This document shows positions 1 to 6,768 of a DNA stretch of 9,350 nucleotides, in pieces. Below the pieces are notes generated by a model, which saw only the letters and a list, made by a program, of their open reading frames with translations, made no database searches and was not told the origin of the DNA. Numbering within the stretch: the stretch's first letter is position 1; every line of letters starts with the position of its first letter. The position numbers and the translations under genes were made by a program. This stretch comes from Blastococcus sp. CT_GayMR20 (GTDB lineage Bacteria; Actinomycetota; Actinomycetes; Mycobacteriales; Geodermatophilaceae): NCBI RefSeq assembly GCF_004570345.1, contig NZ_SPQM01000162.1, forward strand, positions 1-9,350. The letters run 5' to 3'.

Positions 1-359
1 TCGATGACCTGGCGGAACTGCTCAGGCGTCTCGCGGGTCGCCGGGTAGGCGGTCCCGACGCCGGCGTTGTTGACCAGGATGTCGACCTTGCCGAACTCCG
101 CCATCGTCGCGTCGACCAGCGCCTGGCAGTCCTCCGGGACGGCGACGTCGGTGCGCACGGCGATCGCGCGGCGGCCGGCCGCCTCCACCGCCTCCTGCGT
201 CTCGCTCAGCCGGTCCACCCGCCGTGCGCCGAGCGCGACGTCGGCCCCCGCCTCGGCGAGGGTGCGCGCGAAGACGGCGCCGAGGCCGGAGGACGCTCCC
301 GTCACGATCGCCACCCGGCCGTCGAGCCGGAACATGTCAAGGATCGTGCGGTCTGCCAC
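1..359 (-). CDS. SDR-family NAD(P)-dependent oxidoreductase (C-terminus off the window)
   Basis: Short-chain dehydrogenase/reductase, N-terminal 119 residues only; the gene runs off the left edge. Visible is the Rossmann fold start with the cofactor-binding glycine motif VTGASSGLG at about residues 18-26, an Asp after the next strand (TDV, about 69-71) and the structural LVNNAG motif at about 95-100. The catalytic Ser-Tyr-Lys lies beyond the window, so substrate and cofactor preference cannot be judged. I chose the GTG at 357-359 because AGGAG (369-373 on the minus strand) sits 9 nt upstream; an ATG eight codons later (333-335) lacks such a site. It is divergent from an acyl-CoA ligase/PhaC operon, so a role in making or oxidising 3-hydroxyacyl-CoA (as PhaB/FabG-type SDRs do) is plausible, but this is inferred from context only. 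Confidence 0.9.
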   Translation of the reverse strand, partial: MADRTILDMFRLDGRVAIVTGASSGLGAVFARTLAEAGADVALGARRVDRLSETQEAVEAAGRRAIAVRTDVAVPEDCQALVDATMAEFGKVDILVNNAGVGTAYPATRETPEQFRQVI

Positions 360-477
360 GTCGGTCAGCTCCTGTCGTCGGTCGGTCGTTCCTCCGGACG
401 GTAGTTGGGATGTTGGGTAGCTCACCTCTCGGGCGGGTAGGTCGGTCGTCCGCACCTCGACGGGGAGGGACCCGAAC
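360..477. promoter_or_regulatory. Divergent intergenic region between SDR and acyl-CoA ligase genes
   Basis: This 118-bp gap must hold the promoters for both the minus-strand SDR gene and the plus-strand ligase/PhaC operon. I see no convincing -35/-10 pair in either direction. It holds a direct repeat GTCGGTCGT at 381-389 and 441-449 (60 bp apart) and three copies of GGTAG at 400-404, 416-420 and 436-440, the last two 20 bp apart. These may be operator half-sites for a local regulator. Ribosome binding sites are present at both ends: AGGAG (369-373, minus) and GGGGAGGGA (462-470, plus). Confidence 0.5.
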
Positions 478-1980
478 GTGAGCAACCTGGCGCAGAACCT
501 GCTCGACACCGCGGCCGAGGACGAGAGCCGCGAGGCGCTCCGCATGGACGACACCGTCCTGACCTACGGGGAGTTCCGCGACGCCGCGCTCAAGGTCGCC
601 GCCTCGCTGCAGGTGCGGGGCGTCTCCCCCGGGGACCGCGTCGGCCTGGTCCTGCCGAACGTCATCTCGTTCCCGGTCGTGTTCTACGGCGCCCTGCTGG
701 CCGGGGCGGCGGTGGTCCCGATGAACCCGCTGCTCAAGGCGCGCGAGGTGGAGTACTACCTGCGCGACTCCGGGGCGAAGGTCGTCGTGGCGCTCACCCC
801 GTCCGCGGAACCGGTGATCGAGGCGGCGGGCACGGTCGGCATCGAGGCCGTGTCCGTGGGCCCGGCGATGCCGGAGGAGCTCCTCGACGCCGAACCGATC
901 GAGCGTGCGGTGGACCGCACGGACGACGACCTGGCGGTCATCCTCTACACCTCCGGGACGACGGGCCAGCCGAAGGGCGCCGAGCTCACGCACGCCAATC
1001 TGAGCCGCAACGCCCGCACGACCGCCGAGACCCTGCTCGAGAGCGGCACCGACGACGTGATCATGGGATGCCTCCCCCTGTTCCACGTCTTCGGCCTCAC
1101 GTGCGGACTGAACGCATCGGTGCTGCGCGGCTCGCTGCTGACGCTCATCCCCCGCTTCGACGGCGCGAAGGCCCTGTCGGTGGTCGAGCGCGACAAGGTC
1201 ACGATCTTCGAGGGCGTGCCGACGATGTTCGCCGGGATGCTGCACTCCGAGGGTGCCGGCGACCACGACGTCTCCAGTCTCCGGCTGTGCGTCTCCGGCG
1301 GCTCGGCCATGCCGGTGGAGGTCATGCGGGCGTTCGAGGAGAAGTTCGGCTGCATGATCCTCGAGGGCTACGGCCTGAGCGAGACGTCGCCGGTGGCCTC
1401 GTTCAACCACCCGAACGCCGAGCGCAAGCCCGGCTCGATCGGCACGCCCATCGCCGGAGTCGAGATGCGCCTGGTCGACGACGACGGCAAGGACGTCGCC
1501 GCCGGAGAGGTCGGCGAGATCGCGATCCGGGGCGAGAACGTCATGAAGGGCTACTGGCAGCGCGAGGAGGAGACGGCCACGGCGATCCCGGACGGGTGGT
1601 TCCGCACCGGCGACCTCGCACGGCAGGACGACGACGGCTACTTCTTCATCGTGGACCGCAAGAAGGAGATGATCATCCGCGGCGGCTACAACGTGTACCC
1701 GCGAGAGGTCGAGGAAGCCCTCTACGAGCACCCCGCGGTCGCGGAGGCGGCCTGCATCGGCATCGCCCACCCCGAGCTCGGCGAGGAGGTGGCCGCCGCG
1801 GTCGCCCTCAAGCCCGGGGCGAGCGCCGAGCCCGACGAGCTGCGGGACTTCGTCAAGGAGCGGGTCGCCGCCTACAAGTACCCGCGCCACGTCTGGCTCG
1901 TCGACAGCCTGCCGAAGGGCCCGACGGGGAAGATCCTCCGCCGCTCGGTGGAGGTCCCCGAGCAGGTGGGCTCCCGGTGA
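478..1980 (+). CDS. AMP-forming acyl-CoA synthetase (long-chain fatty acid-CoA ligase-like)
   Basis: 500-residue ANL-superfamily adenylating enzyme that should activate a carboxylic acid with ATP to an acyl-AMP and then to acyl-CoA in the cytoplasm. All core motifs are intact: the P-loop [11 protein letters not shown] at 157-167, [10 protein letters not shown] at 296-305, TGDL at 377-380, the hinge DRKKEMI at 393-399 and the C-terminal PTGK at 482-485 with catalytic Lys485. Length is typical for compact FadD-like ligases of about 500 residues. The GTG start at 478 follows a strong GGGGAGGGA site at 7 nt spacing. The stop overlaps the next start as GTGA, so it leads an operon with a coiled-coil protein, PhaC and a GNAT protein. 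Context suggests it supplies acyl- or hydroxyacyl-CoA to the PHA synthase; the true substrate cannot be read from the sequence. Confidence 0.93.
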   Translation: MSNLAQNLLDTAAEDESREALRMDDTVLTYGEFRDAALKVAASLQVRGVSPGDRVGLVLPNVISFPVVFYGALLAGAAVVPMNPLLKAREVEYYLRDSGAKVVVALTPSAEPVIEAAGTVGIEAVSVGPAMPEELLDAEPIERAVDRTDDDLAVILYTSGTTGQPKGAELTHANLSRNARTTAETLLESGTDDVIMGCLPLFHVFGLTCGLNASVLRGSLLTLIPRFDGAKALSVVERDKVTIFEGVPTMFAGMLHSEGAGDHDVSSLRLCVSGGSAMPVEVMRAFEEKFGCMILEGYGLSETSPVASFNHPNAERKPGSIGTPIAGVEMRLVDDDGKDVAAGEVGEIAIRGENVMKGYWQREEETATAIPDGWFRTGDLARQDDDGYFFIVDRKKEMIIRGGYNVYPREVEEALYEHPAVAEAACIGIAHPELGEEVAAAVALKPGASAEPDELRDFVKERVAAYKYPRHVWLVDSLPKGPTGKILRRSVEVPEQVGSR

Positions 1981-2429
1981 CGTCCCCCTCGGGCCCGGCG
2001 CAGGGCAAGCCCGCTCCGCCTGCTCCGCCCCTGTGGCGGCAGGCGTTCGACGCCGCCGAGCGGGCGGTCTCGCCCCGCGCGGAGACGTTCGTGCGGACGC
2101 CGACGTTCTCCGTCGGCGTGACGCTGCTCCGCCGGGCGGAGAGTCTGGTGCGGGGCTCCGTGCGCGGCGCGTCGGCCCGCGCCTGGCACCTGGTGAACCT
2201 GCCTGCGGGAAGCGACGTCAGCCGGTTGCGCGCACAGATCGGCGCCCTCGACCGGGAGGTCCGCCGGCTGGGACTGCAACTGGAGGCCGAGCGGCGCCGG
2301 TCCGCGCGGGCCGCCACCGCGAACACCGACCCGACGACAGAGGAGCGCGATGCCGCAGGTGCCGAGTCCGCAGACGGTCCTCGACCGCGTCCGGCGCGAC
2401 GTGGAGCGAAACGCCCTCCGGGCACGTAA
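1977..2429 (+). CDS. Small coiled-coil protein, candidate PhaE/PhaR-like PHA synthase subunit
   Basis: 150-residue protein with no enzyme motif. Residues 1-18 are Pro-rich and probably disordered; 19-72 look largely helical and amphipathic, with an FVRTPTF stretch at 38-44; NLPAGSDV at 74-81 leads into a helix at about 80-108 ([20 protein letters not shown]) with heptad-like Leu/Val spacing. The tail (about 109-150) is disordered and ends in a basic [17 protein letters not shown]. From memory, the pattern NLP-x-x-S-D-V followed by a Leu/Arg-rich helix resembles the C-terminal end of PhaE, the partner of class III PHA synthases, but PhaE is over twice as long. Start is GTG 1977, overlapping the ligase stop as GTGA, with AGGTGGG 6 nt upstream. 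It overlaps phaC by 80 nt. A phasin or PhaM-like granule protein is the alternative. That the gene is real is fairly secure; its role is inferred. Confidence 0.75.
   Translation: MTSPSGPAQGKPAPPAPPLWRQAFDAAERAVSPRAETFVRTPTFSVGVTLLRRAESLVRGSVRGASARAWHLVNLPAGSDVSRLRAQIGALDREVRRLGLQLEAERRRSARAATANTDPTTEERDAAGAESADGPRPRPARRGAKRPPGT
2341..2345 (+). promoter_or_regulatory. Ribosome binding site of phaC, inside the upstream gene
   Basis: AGGAG lies 4 nt before the ATG at 2350. It supports a PhaC start that overlaps the preceding gene by 80 nt instead of a later internal start. Confidence 0.65.
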
Positions 2430-3477
2430 CGGGATCAAGCTGGTCGCCGGGGTCGACCGACCCGGCGTCGGGCTGACGCCGAAGGACGTCGTCTGGGAGA
2501 GCGGCCGCACCCAGCTCTGGCACTACCGCAACGACCCGGAGAAGAACGGCGGCGTGCGGTACGGGCCGCCACTGCTCATCGTCTTCAGCCTGATCAGCAA
2601 GAGCTACATCCTCGACCTGACGCCGGGCAACAGCTTCGTCGAGCAGCTGCTGGACGCCGGGTTCGACGTCTACCTGCTCGACTGGGGCACACCCGACGAG
2701 CGGGACGCGGGGAACAAGCTCGAGGACTACGTCGACGACTACATCCCCGCGGGGATCGACCGCGTGCTCGAGCTGTCGGGAGCCGACGAGGTCAACCTGT
2801 TCGGCTACTGCTTCGGCGGTGACCTCACGCTGCTCTACGCGGCGCACCACCCCGACGCCCCGCTGCGCAGCCTCACGGTGCTGGCCACCCCGGTCGACTT
2901 CCGGCACATGGGCCCGCTCTCCGACATCTTCTCCGTCGGCGGCATGGACGTCGGCTCGGTGCTCGACCGCGACGGCAACGTGCCGCCGTCGATCGTCGTC
3001 CAGGGGTTCCGGACCCTGACCCCCACCGCGGAGGTGACGCGCTACGTGAGCCTCTGGGAGCGGCTCTGGAACGACGAGTACGTCGCGTCCTACCAGGCCA
3101 TGACCGGCTGGTCGGACGACCACGTTCCCTTCCCGGGAGCGGCAGCGCGGGAGACGGCGCAGATGCTCGTGCGCAACAACGGGATGATCGACGACCGGCT
3201 GACCGTCGGCGGTGACCCCGTCCACCTGAGCGACATCACCGTTCCGTTCCTCACGGTGCGCGGCACGCGCGACCACATCGTGCCGGCCGACGCGACGGCG
3301 GCGCTGATCGACCTGGTCGGCTCCGACGACAAGCAGGAGCTGGTGCTCGACGCCGGGCACATGGGCCTCGTCGTCGGCCGCACGGCGGCGAAGACGACCG
3401 TCCCCACGATCATCGAGTTCATCCGCCGGCGCAGCGACGCCCTCCAGGACGACGCCGCCGTGAGCAAGGGAGCCTGA
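2350..3477 (+). CDS. phaC: Class III-type polyhydroxyalkanoate synthase catalytic subunit PhaC
   Basis: 375-residue alpha/beta-hydrolase-fold enzyme expected to polymerise 3-hydroxyacyl-CoA into PHA at the granule surface. The lipase-like box is GYCFGG (152-157) with nucleophile Cys154 in place of Ser; Asp308 (RGTRDH) and His337 (DAGHMG) complete the triad. These match in spacing Cys149, Asp302 and His331 of the Allochromatium vinosum class III enzyme, as I recall it. Other PHA-synthase stretches are VYLLDWGTPDERD (107-119), LEDYVDDYI (124-132) and LATPVDFR (178-185). At 375 residues it lacks the long N-terminal domain of class I/II synthases. The N-terminus from ATG 2350 aligns with that enzyme's start, so the 80-nt overlap upstream is probably real. 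Class III synthases need a second subunit; the preceding small protein is the obvious candidate. A non-polymerising acyl-CoA hydrolase remains possible. Confidence 0.88.
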   Translation: MPQVPSPQTVLDRVRRDVERNALRARNGIKLVAGVDRPGVGLTPKDVVWESGRTQLWHYRNDPEKNGGVRYGPPLLIVFSLISKSYILDLTPGNSFVEQLLDAGFDVYLLDWGTPDERDAGNKLEDYVDDYIPAGIDRVLELSGADEVNLFGYCFGGDLTLLYAAHHPDAPLRSLTVLATPVDFRHMGPLSDIFSVGGMDVGSVLDRDGNVPPSIVVQGFRTLTPTAEVTRYVSLWERLWNDEYVASYQAMTGWSDDHVPFPGAAARETAQMLVRNNGMIDDRLTVGGDPVHLSDITVPFLTVRGTRDHIVPADATAALIDLVGSDDKQELVLDAGHMGLVVGRTAAKTTVPTIIEFIRRRSDALQDDAAVSKGA

Positions 3478-4020
3478 ATGGCCGTCGAGGAACTCCGGGC
3501 CGAGCAGTGCGACGCCCTGCTCCGCTTCTTCGAGGGGCTGCCCGAGGGCGACCTGACCTTCATCAAGGAGGAGGTCACCGACCCCGAGACGGTCCGGTCC
3601 TGGGCCGGGGGCGAGGGAGCCGGTGGGCGATGGGTCTCCGTGCAGGACGGCGAGGTGAACGGCTACGTCGCCGTCCGGCCGCTGCCCGGGTGGTCCGACC
3701 ACGTGGGCGAGGTGCGGCTGGTCGTCTCGCCGGCCAGCCGCGGCACCGGGCTCGGGCGTGAGCTGGCGCGCCGCGCCCTGGTCGAGGCGGTCGGGTCGGG
3801 CCTGTCGAAGCTCGTGGTGGAGGTCGTGGCCGAGCAGGGCGCCGCCCTGGCCCTGTTCACCGACCTCGGGTTCACCGGCGAGGCGCTCCTGGTCGACCAC
3901 ATCCGCGACCGCAGCGGCCAGCTGCGCGACCTGATGGTCCTCGCCCACCACGTCACGAAGACGTGGGAGGGCATGGACACCGTCGGCGTCGCCGACGAGC
4001 TGGCCTCAGCCGGCGACTGA
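3478..4020 (+). CDS. GNAT-family N-acetyltransferase
   Basis: 180-residue single-domain GNAT protein that should transfer an acetyl group from acetyl-CoA to an amine. Motif A is clear: EVRLVVSPASRGTGLGREL at about 78-96, where RGTGLG (88-93) is the pyrophosphate-binding Q/R-x-x-G-x-G/A loop. A motif-B-like ALFTDLGF lies at about 125-132. No second domain is present, in particular no cyclic-nucleotide-binding domain. Its ATG directly follows the phaC stop (TGAATG) and AAGGGAG sits just upstream, so translation is coupled to phaC. The substrate is unknown; in-operon candidates include Lys485 of the ligase, since GNAT enzymes regulate AMP-forming CoA ligases in other bacteria. The last 15 bp overlap the end of the convergent ABC-F gene. 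Confidence 0.9.
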   Translation: MAVEELRAEQCDALLRFFEGLPEGDLTFIKEEVTDPETVRSWAGGEGAGGRWVSVQDGEVNGYVAVRPLPGWSDHVGEVRLVVSPASRGTGLGRELARRALVEAVGSGLSKLVVEVVAEQGAALALFTDLGFTGEALLVDHIRDRSGQLRDLMVLAHHVTKTWEGMDTVGVADELASAGD

Positions 4021-5661
4021 GCTCCACACCTCGGTGACGGCGCCGTCGGCCACCTCGAGCCGACGGGTCGTCGCGACCGCGTCGAGCATCCGGCGGTCGT
4101 GCGTGACGAGCAGCAGCGTGCCGGGGTAGTCGGCCAGCGCCTCCTCGAGCTGCTCGATGGCCGGCAGGTCGAGGTGGTTCGTCGGCTCGTCGAGCACCAG
4201 CACGTTCACCCCCCGCGCCTGCAGGAGCGCGAGCCCCGCACGGGTCCGCTCGCCGGGCGAAAGGGTCTCGGCCGGGCGCAGCACGTGGTCGGCCGTCAGC
4301 CCGAACTTGGCCAGCAACGTGCGCACCTCCGACGTCGGCCAGTCGGGCACCTCGCGGCCGAACGCGTCCAGCAGCTGCTCGGGGCCCAGGAAGCGGCCGC
4401 GGGCCTGGTCGATCTCGCCGATCCGCACCGACGGCCCGAGCGACGCCGCCCCCTCGTCGAGCGGCACCCGGCCCAGCAGGGCGGCGAGGAGGGTGGACTT
4501 CCCCGAGCCGTTCGCGCCGGTGATCGCCAGCCGGTCGCCCCAGTCGACCTGCAGGTCCACCGGGCCGAGCTGGAACCCCCCGCGCCGCACGACGGCGCCC
4601 CGGAGGGTGGCGACGACCGCGCCCGCCCGCGGGGCGACGGCGATCTCCAGCCGCAGCTCCCACTCCTTGCGGGGTTCCTCGACGACCTCGAGGCGCTCGA
4701 TCCGCCGGTCGGTCTGCTTCGCCTTGGCCGCCTGCTTCTCCGCCGACGCCCGGTTGTGCGCCTTGATGTGCTTGTCGCCGTCCTTCGACTTCTTGATCGA
4801 GTCGCGGACGCCCTTCGCCATCCAGTTGCGCTTCATCCGCGCCCGGCCCTCGAGGTCGGCCTTGGTGTCGGCGTACTCCTCGTACTCCTCGCGGGCGTGC
4901 CGGCGGGCGACCTCGCGCTCGGCGAGGTAGGCCTCGTACCCGCCGTCGGTGACCCGGACCAGCTGCTGGGCGAGGTCCAGCTCGACCACCCGCGTGACCG
5001 TGCGGGACAGGAACTCGCGATCGTGGCTCACCACGACGATGCCGGTCCGGGAGCCGGCGACGAAGCTCTCCAGCTGGTCGAGGCCGGCGAGGTCGAGGTC
5101 GTTAGTGGGCTCGTCGAGCAGCAGGACGTCGTACCGCGAGAGCAGGAGCGTGGCCAGCCCCACGCGGGCCGCCTGCCCGCCCGACAGCCCGGTCATGGGC
5201 GCGTCGAGCGCGACCCCGGGGGCCACGTCGGTGACCACCTCCTCGGCGCGCTCGTCGAGGTCGGCGCCGCCGAGGGCCAGCCACTGCTCGAGGGCGTCCC
5301 CGTAGGCGTCGTCGGCGCCCGGCCGGCCCTCGGTGAGGTCGTCGGTCGCGCGGTGCAGCGCGGCCTGCGCGGCGGCGACCCCGGTCCGCCGGGCGATCGC
5401 ATCGAGCACCGTCTCCCCGGGACGCCGCTCGTGCTCCTGCGGCAGGTAGCCGAGCGTCGCGGTGGGCGGGCTCGCGACGACGGTGCCGGCCTCCGGCGGG
5501 ACCTCGCCGGCCAGCGTCCGCAGCAGGGTCGACTTCCCGGCGCCGTTGACGCCGACCAGGCCGACGACGTCGCCCGGGGCGACGACCAGGTCGAGGCCGG
5601 AGAACAGGGCGCGGGCGCCGTGTCCGGCCGCCAGGCCGCGGGCGATCAGGGTGGAACTCAC
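4006..5661 (-). CDS. ABC-F family ATPase (tandem ATP-binding cassettes, ribosome-associated type)
   Basis: 551-residue protein with two ATPase cassettes and no membrane domain, as in ABC-F proteins that act on translating ribosomes. Cassette 1: Walker A GVNGAGKST (37-45), signature LSGGQ (159-163), Walker B LLLDEPTNDLD (180-190, catalytic Glu184), switch His213. Cassette 2: Walker A GANGSGKST (382-390), signature variant LSPGE (467-471), Walker B VLVLDEPTNHLD (488-498, Glu492), switch His521. The charged linker between them (about 245-340, rich in Lys, Arg and Glu) is the interdomain region that contacts tRNA/rRNA in the family. I chose GTG 5661: the frame stays open upstream to an ATG at 5769, but that extension is a Thr/Pro-rich shadow of the cyclase gene. 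No strong ribosome binding site precedes it, only weak GGATGG. It is last in the usp-cyclase operon, 22 nt after the cyclase. Antibiotic-resistance versus housekeeping ABC-F cannot be told apart. Confidence 0.92.
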   Translation of the reverse strand: MSSTLIARGLAAGHGARALFSGLDLVVAPGDVVGLVGVNGAGKSTLLRTLAGEVPPEAGTVVASPPTATLGYLPQEHERRPGETVLDAIARRTGVAAAQAALHRATDDLTEGRPGADDAYGDALEQWLALGGADLDERAEEVVTDVAPGVALDAPMTGLSGGQAARVGLATLLLSRYDVLLLDEPTNDLDLAGLDQLESFVAGSRTGIVVVSHDREFLSRTVTRVVELDLAQQLVRVTDGGYEAYLAEREVARRHAREEYEEYADTKADLEGRARMKRNWMAKGVRDSIKKSKDGDKHIKAHNRASAEKQAAKAKQTDRRIERLEVVEEPRKEWELRLEIAVAPRAGAVVATLRGAVVRRGGFQLGPVDLQVDWGDRLAITGANGSGKSTLLAALLGRVPLDEGAASLGPSVRIGEIDQARGRFLGPEQLLDAFGREVPDWPTSEVRTLLAKFGLTADHVLRPAETLSPGERTRAGLALLQARGVNVLVLDEPTNHLDLPAIEQLEEALADYPGTLLLVTHDRRMLDAVATTRRLEVADGAVTEVWSSVAG

Positions 5662-5683
5662 GGTGAACAGCGTGCCATCCGGC

Positions 5684-6754
5684 TCACGCGGCGCCGTCGT
5701 CCGCCGGGTCGTCGGAGGGCGCGTCGTCGTACTCGTGCTCGTCGGCCGGGTCGTCGACGTGCCTGCCACGGCGGACGAGCCACGGCTGCAGGTGGTCGTA
5801 GCCCCGCACGGACACCCGGCGGAGCTTGCGCACGCGGTAGTCCGGCAGGTCCCGCAGCCGCTCGGCGAGATCGCGGTCGACGAGCATCGTCCCGGGGCGG
5901 GCCAGGGAGGTCAGCCGGCTGGCCAGGTTGACCACCGGTGAGTAGACGTCGCCGAGCCGGGTCAGGACGGCGCCGTACGCGGCGCCCACCCGGAGCGGCG
6001 GGCGCTCCTCGGAGTCCCAGACCTCCGGCAGCCGCAGCCCGATCTCCACCGCGTCGACCGCGGAGACCGTCGTGAACAGGATCCCGTCACCGACCGTCTT
6101 CACCACGCGCCCGCGGTGGCGGGCGATCACCTCGGACGCGAGGCTCTCGAAGTCCTCGATCATCGCCCCGAGCTCACGACCGCCCATCCCGCGGCTGCGC
6201 GAGGTGTAGCCCACGAGGTCCGCGAAGCCGACCGCGAGCTCCCGTCGGTCCCCCTGGCCGGCCGATGACGCCAGCAGCCGGTCGGCGTTGGCGGCGAGGT
6301 GCCGCCGCCAGACGTAGCTCTGGATCTCCCGCATCTTCGGCAGCAGGGCGCGCGCGACGGCCACGGCCTCCTCCGGGGACGCCGGACGCCGCTCGCCGTC
6401 CGGCCCGGCCCTGGTCAGCGCGTCGGCGATCATGTCCGCCTGCCAGTCGGCCAGCCGGGACAGCGCCTGACCCATGGCCCGCGCGATCGACGCCTCGCTG
6501 TCGGCGTCGACGAAGCCGGAGGCGATCAGCTCCGACAGCACCCCGAGTGCCTGGACGTCGGCGTCGGTGAAGGCGGGGTCGTCGTCCGCGGCGTCCGGGA
6601 AGCCGAGCGCCCGCCAGAGCCGCTGGGTGCGCTCGGGCGCCATCCCGGAGAGCTCGCCCACCTGCAGGCGGGTGTACCGGCGCGGTCCGTCGAGCAGCAG
6701 GCGCTCGAGCGCCTCGCGGGCATCCGGGCCCGGACCGTCCCCGGGATCGACCAT
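5684..6754 (-). CDS. Class III adenylate cyclase with Rv1264-like N-terminal regulatory domain
   Basis: 356-residue soluble cyclase making cAMP from ATP. The catalytic domain (about 172-330) has all six canonical residues of a homodimeric class III enzyme: metal-binding Asp179 (FADLVGYT) and Asp223 (VGDG), adenine-selecting Lys219 (VKTVGD) and Asp269 (LGDVYSP), and transition-state Asn276 and Arg280 (VNLASRL). The Lys/Asp pair predicts adenylate, not guanylate, specificity. Residues 15-115 (YTRLQVGELSGM, TQRLWRALGFP, FTDADVQAL) resemble the autoinhibitory, pH-responsive regulatory domain of Mycobacterium tuberculosis Rv1264 and have a MerR/HTH-like look. No transmembrane helix or HAMP is visible. 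The C-terminus (333-356) is an acidic Asp-rich tail. ATG 6754 is the first good start, 14 nt after the USP stop; the open frame further upstream reads through the USP gene and was rejected. Confidence 0.93.
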   Translation of the reverse strand: MVDPGDGPGPDAREALERLLLDGPRRYTRLQVGELSGMAPERTQRLWRALGFPDAADDDPAFTDADVQALGVLSELIASGFVDADSEASIARAMGQALSRLADWQADMIADALTRAGPDGERRPASPEEAVAVARALLPKMREIQSYVWRRHLAANADRLLASSAGQGDRRELAVGFADLVGYTSRSRGMGGRELGAMIEDFESLASEVIARHRGRVVKTVGDGILFTTVSAVDAVEIGLRLPEVWDSEERPPLRVGAAYGAVLTRLGDVYSPVVNLASRLTSLARPGTMLVDRDLAERLRDLPDYRVRKLRRVSVRGYDHLQPWLVRRGRHVDDPADEHEYDDAPSDDPADDGAA

Positions 6755-6768
6755 CGGGTCCGCCGGGC

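Noticed and set aside
360..477. Sigma-70-type promoter boxes in the SDR/ligase gap
   Set aside because: TTGGGA (405-410) and several TA-containing hexamers exist, but none form a -35/-10 pair at 16-18 nt spacing on either strand.
337..1890. 517-codon open frame on the minus strand opposite the ligase gene
   Set aside because: Composition is Arg/Val/His/Asp-rich with no domain; the plus-strand ligase has complete family motifs. It is an antisense shadow common in GC-rich DNA.
2218..3951. 577-codon minus-strand open frame opposite phaC and GNAT
   Set aside because: No recognisable motif; lies entirely opposite well-supported genes.
5662..5769. Longer ABC-F start at ATG 5769
   Set aside because: The added 36 residues are Thr/Pro/Arg-rich, overlap the end of the cyclase gene in another frame and precede the usual start of cassette 1.
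4099..5931. 610-codon plus-strand open frame opposite the ABC-F gene
   Set aside because: Low-complexity Arg/Leu/Gly/Val-rich product; the opposite strand has two full ATPase cassettes.
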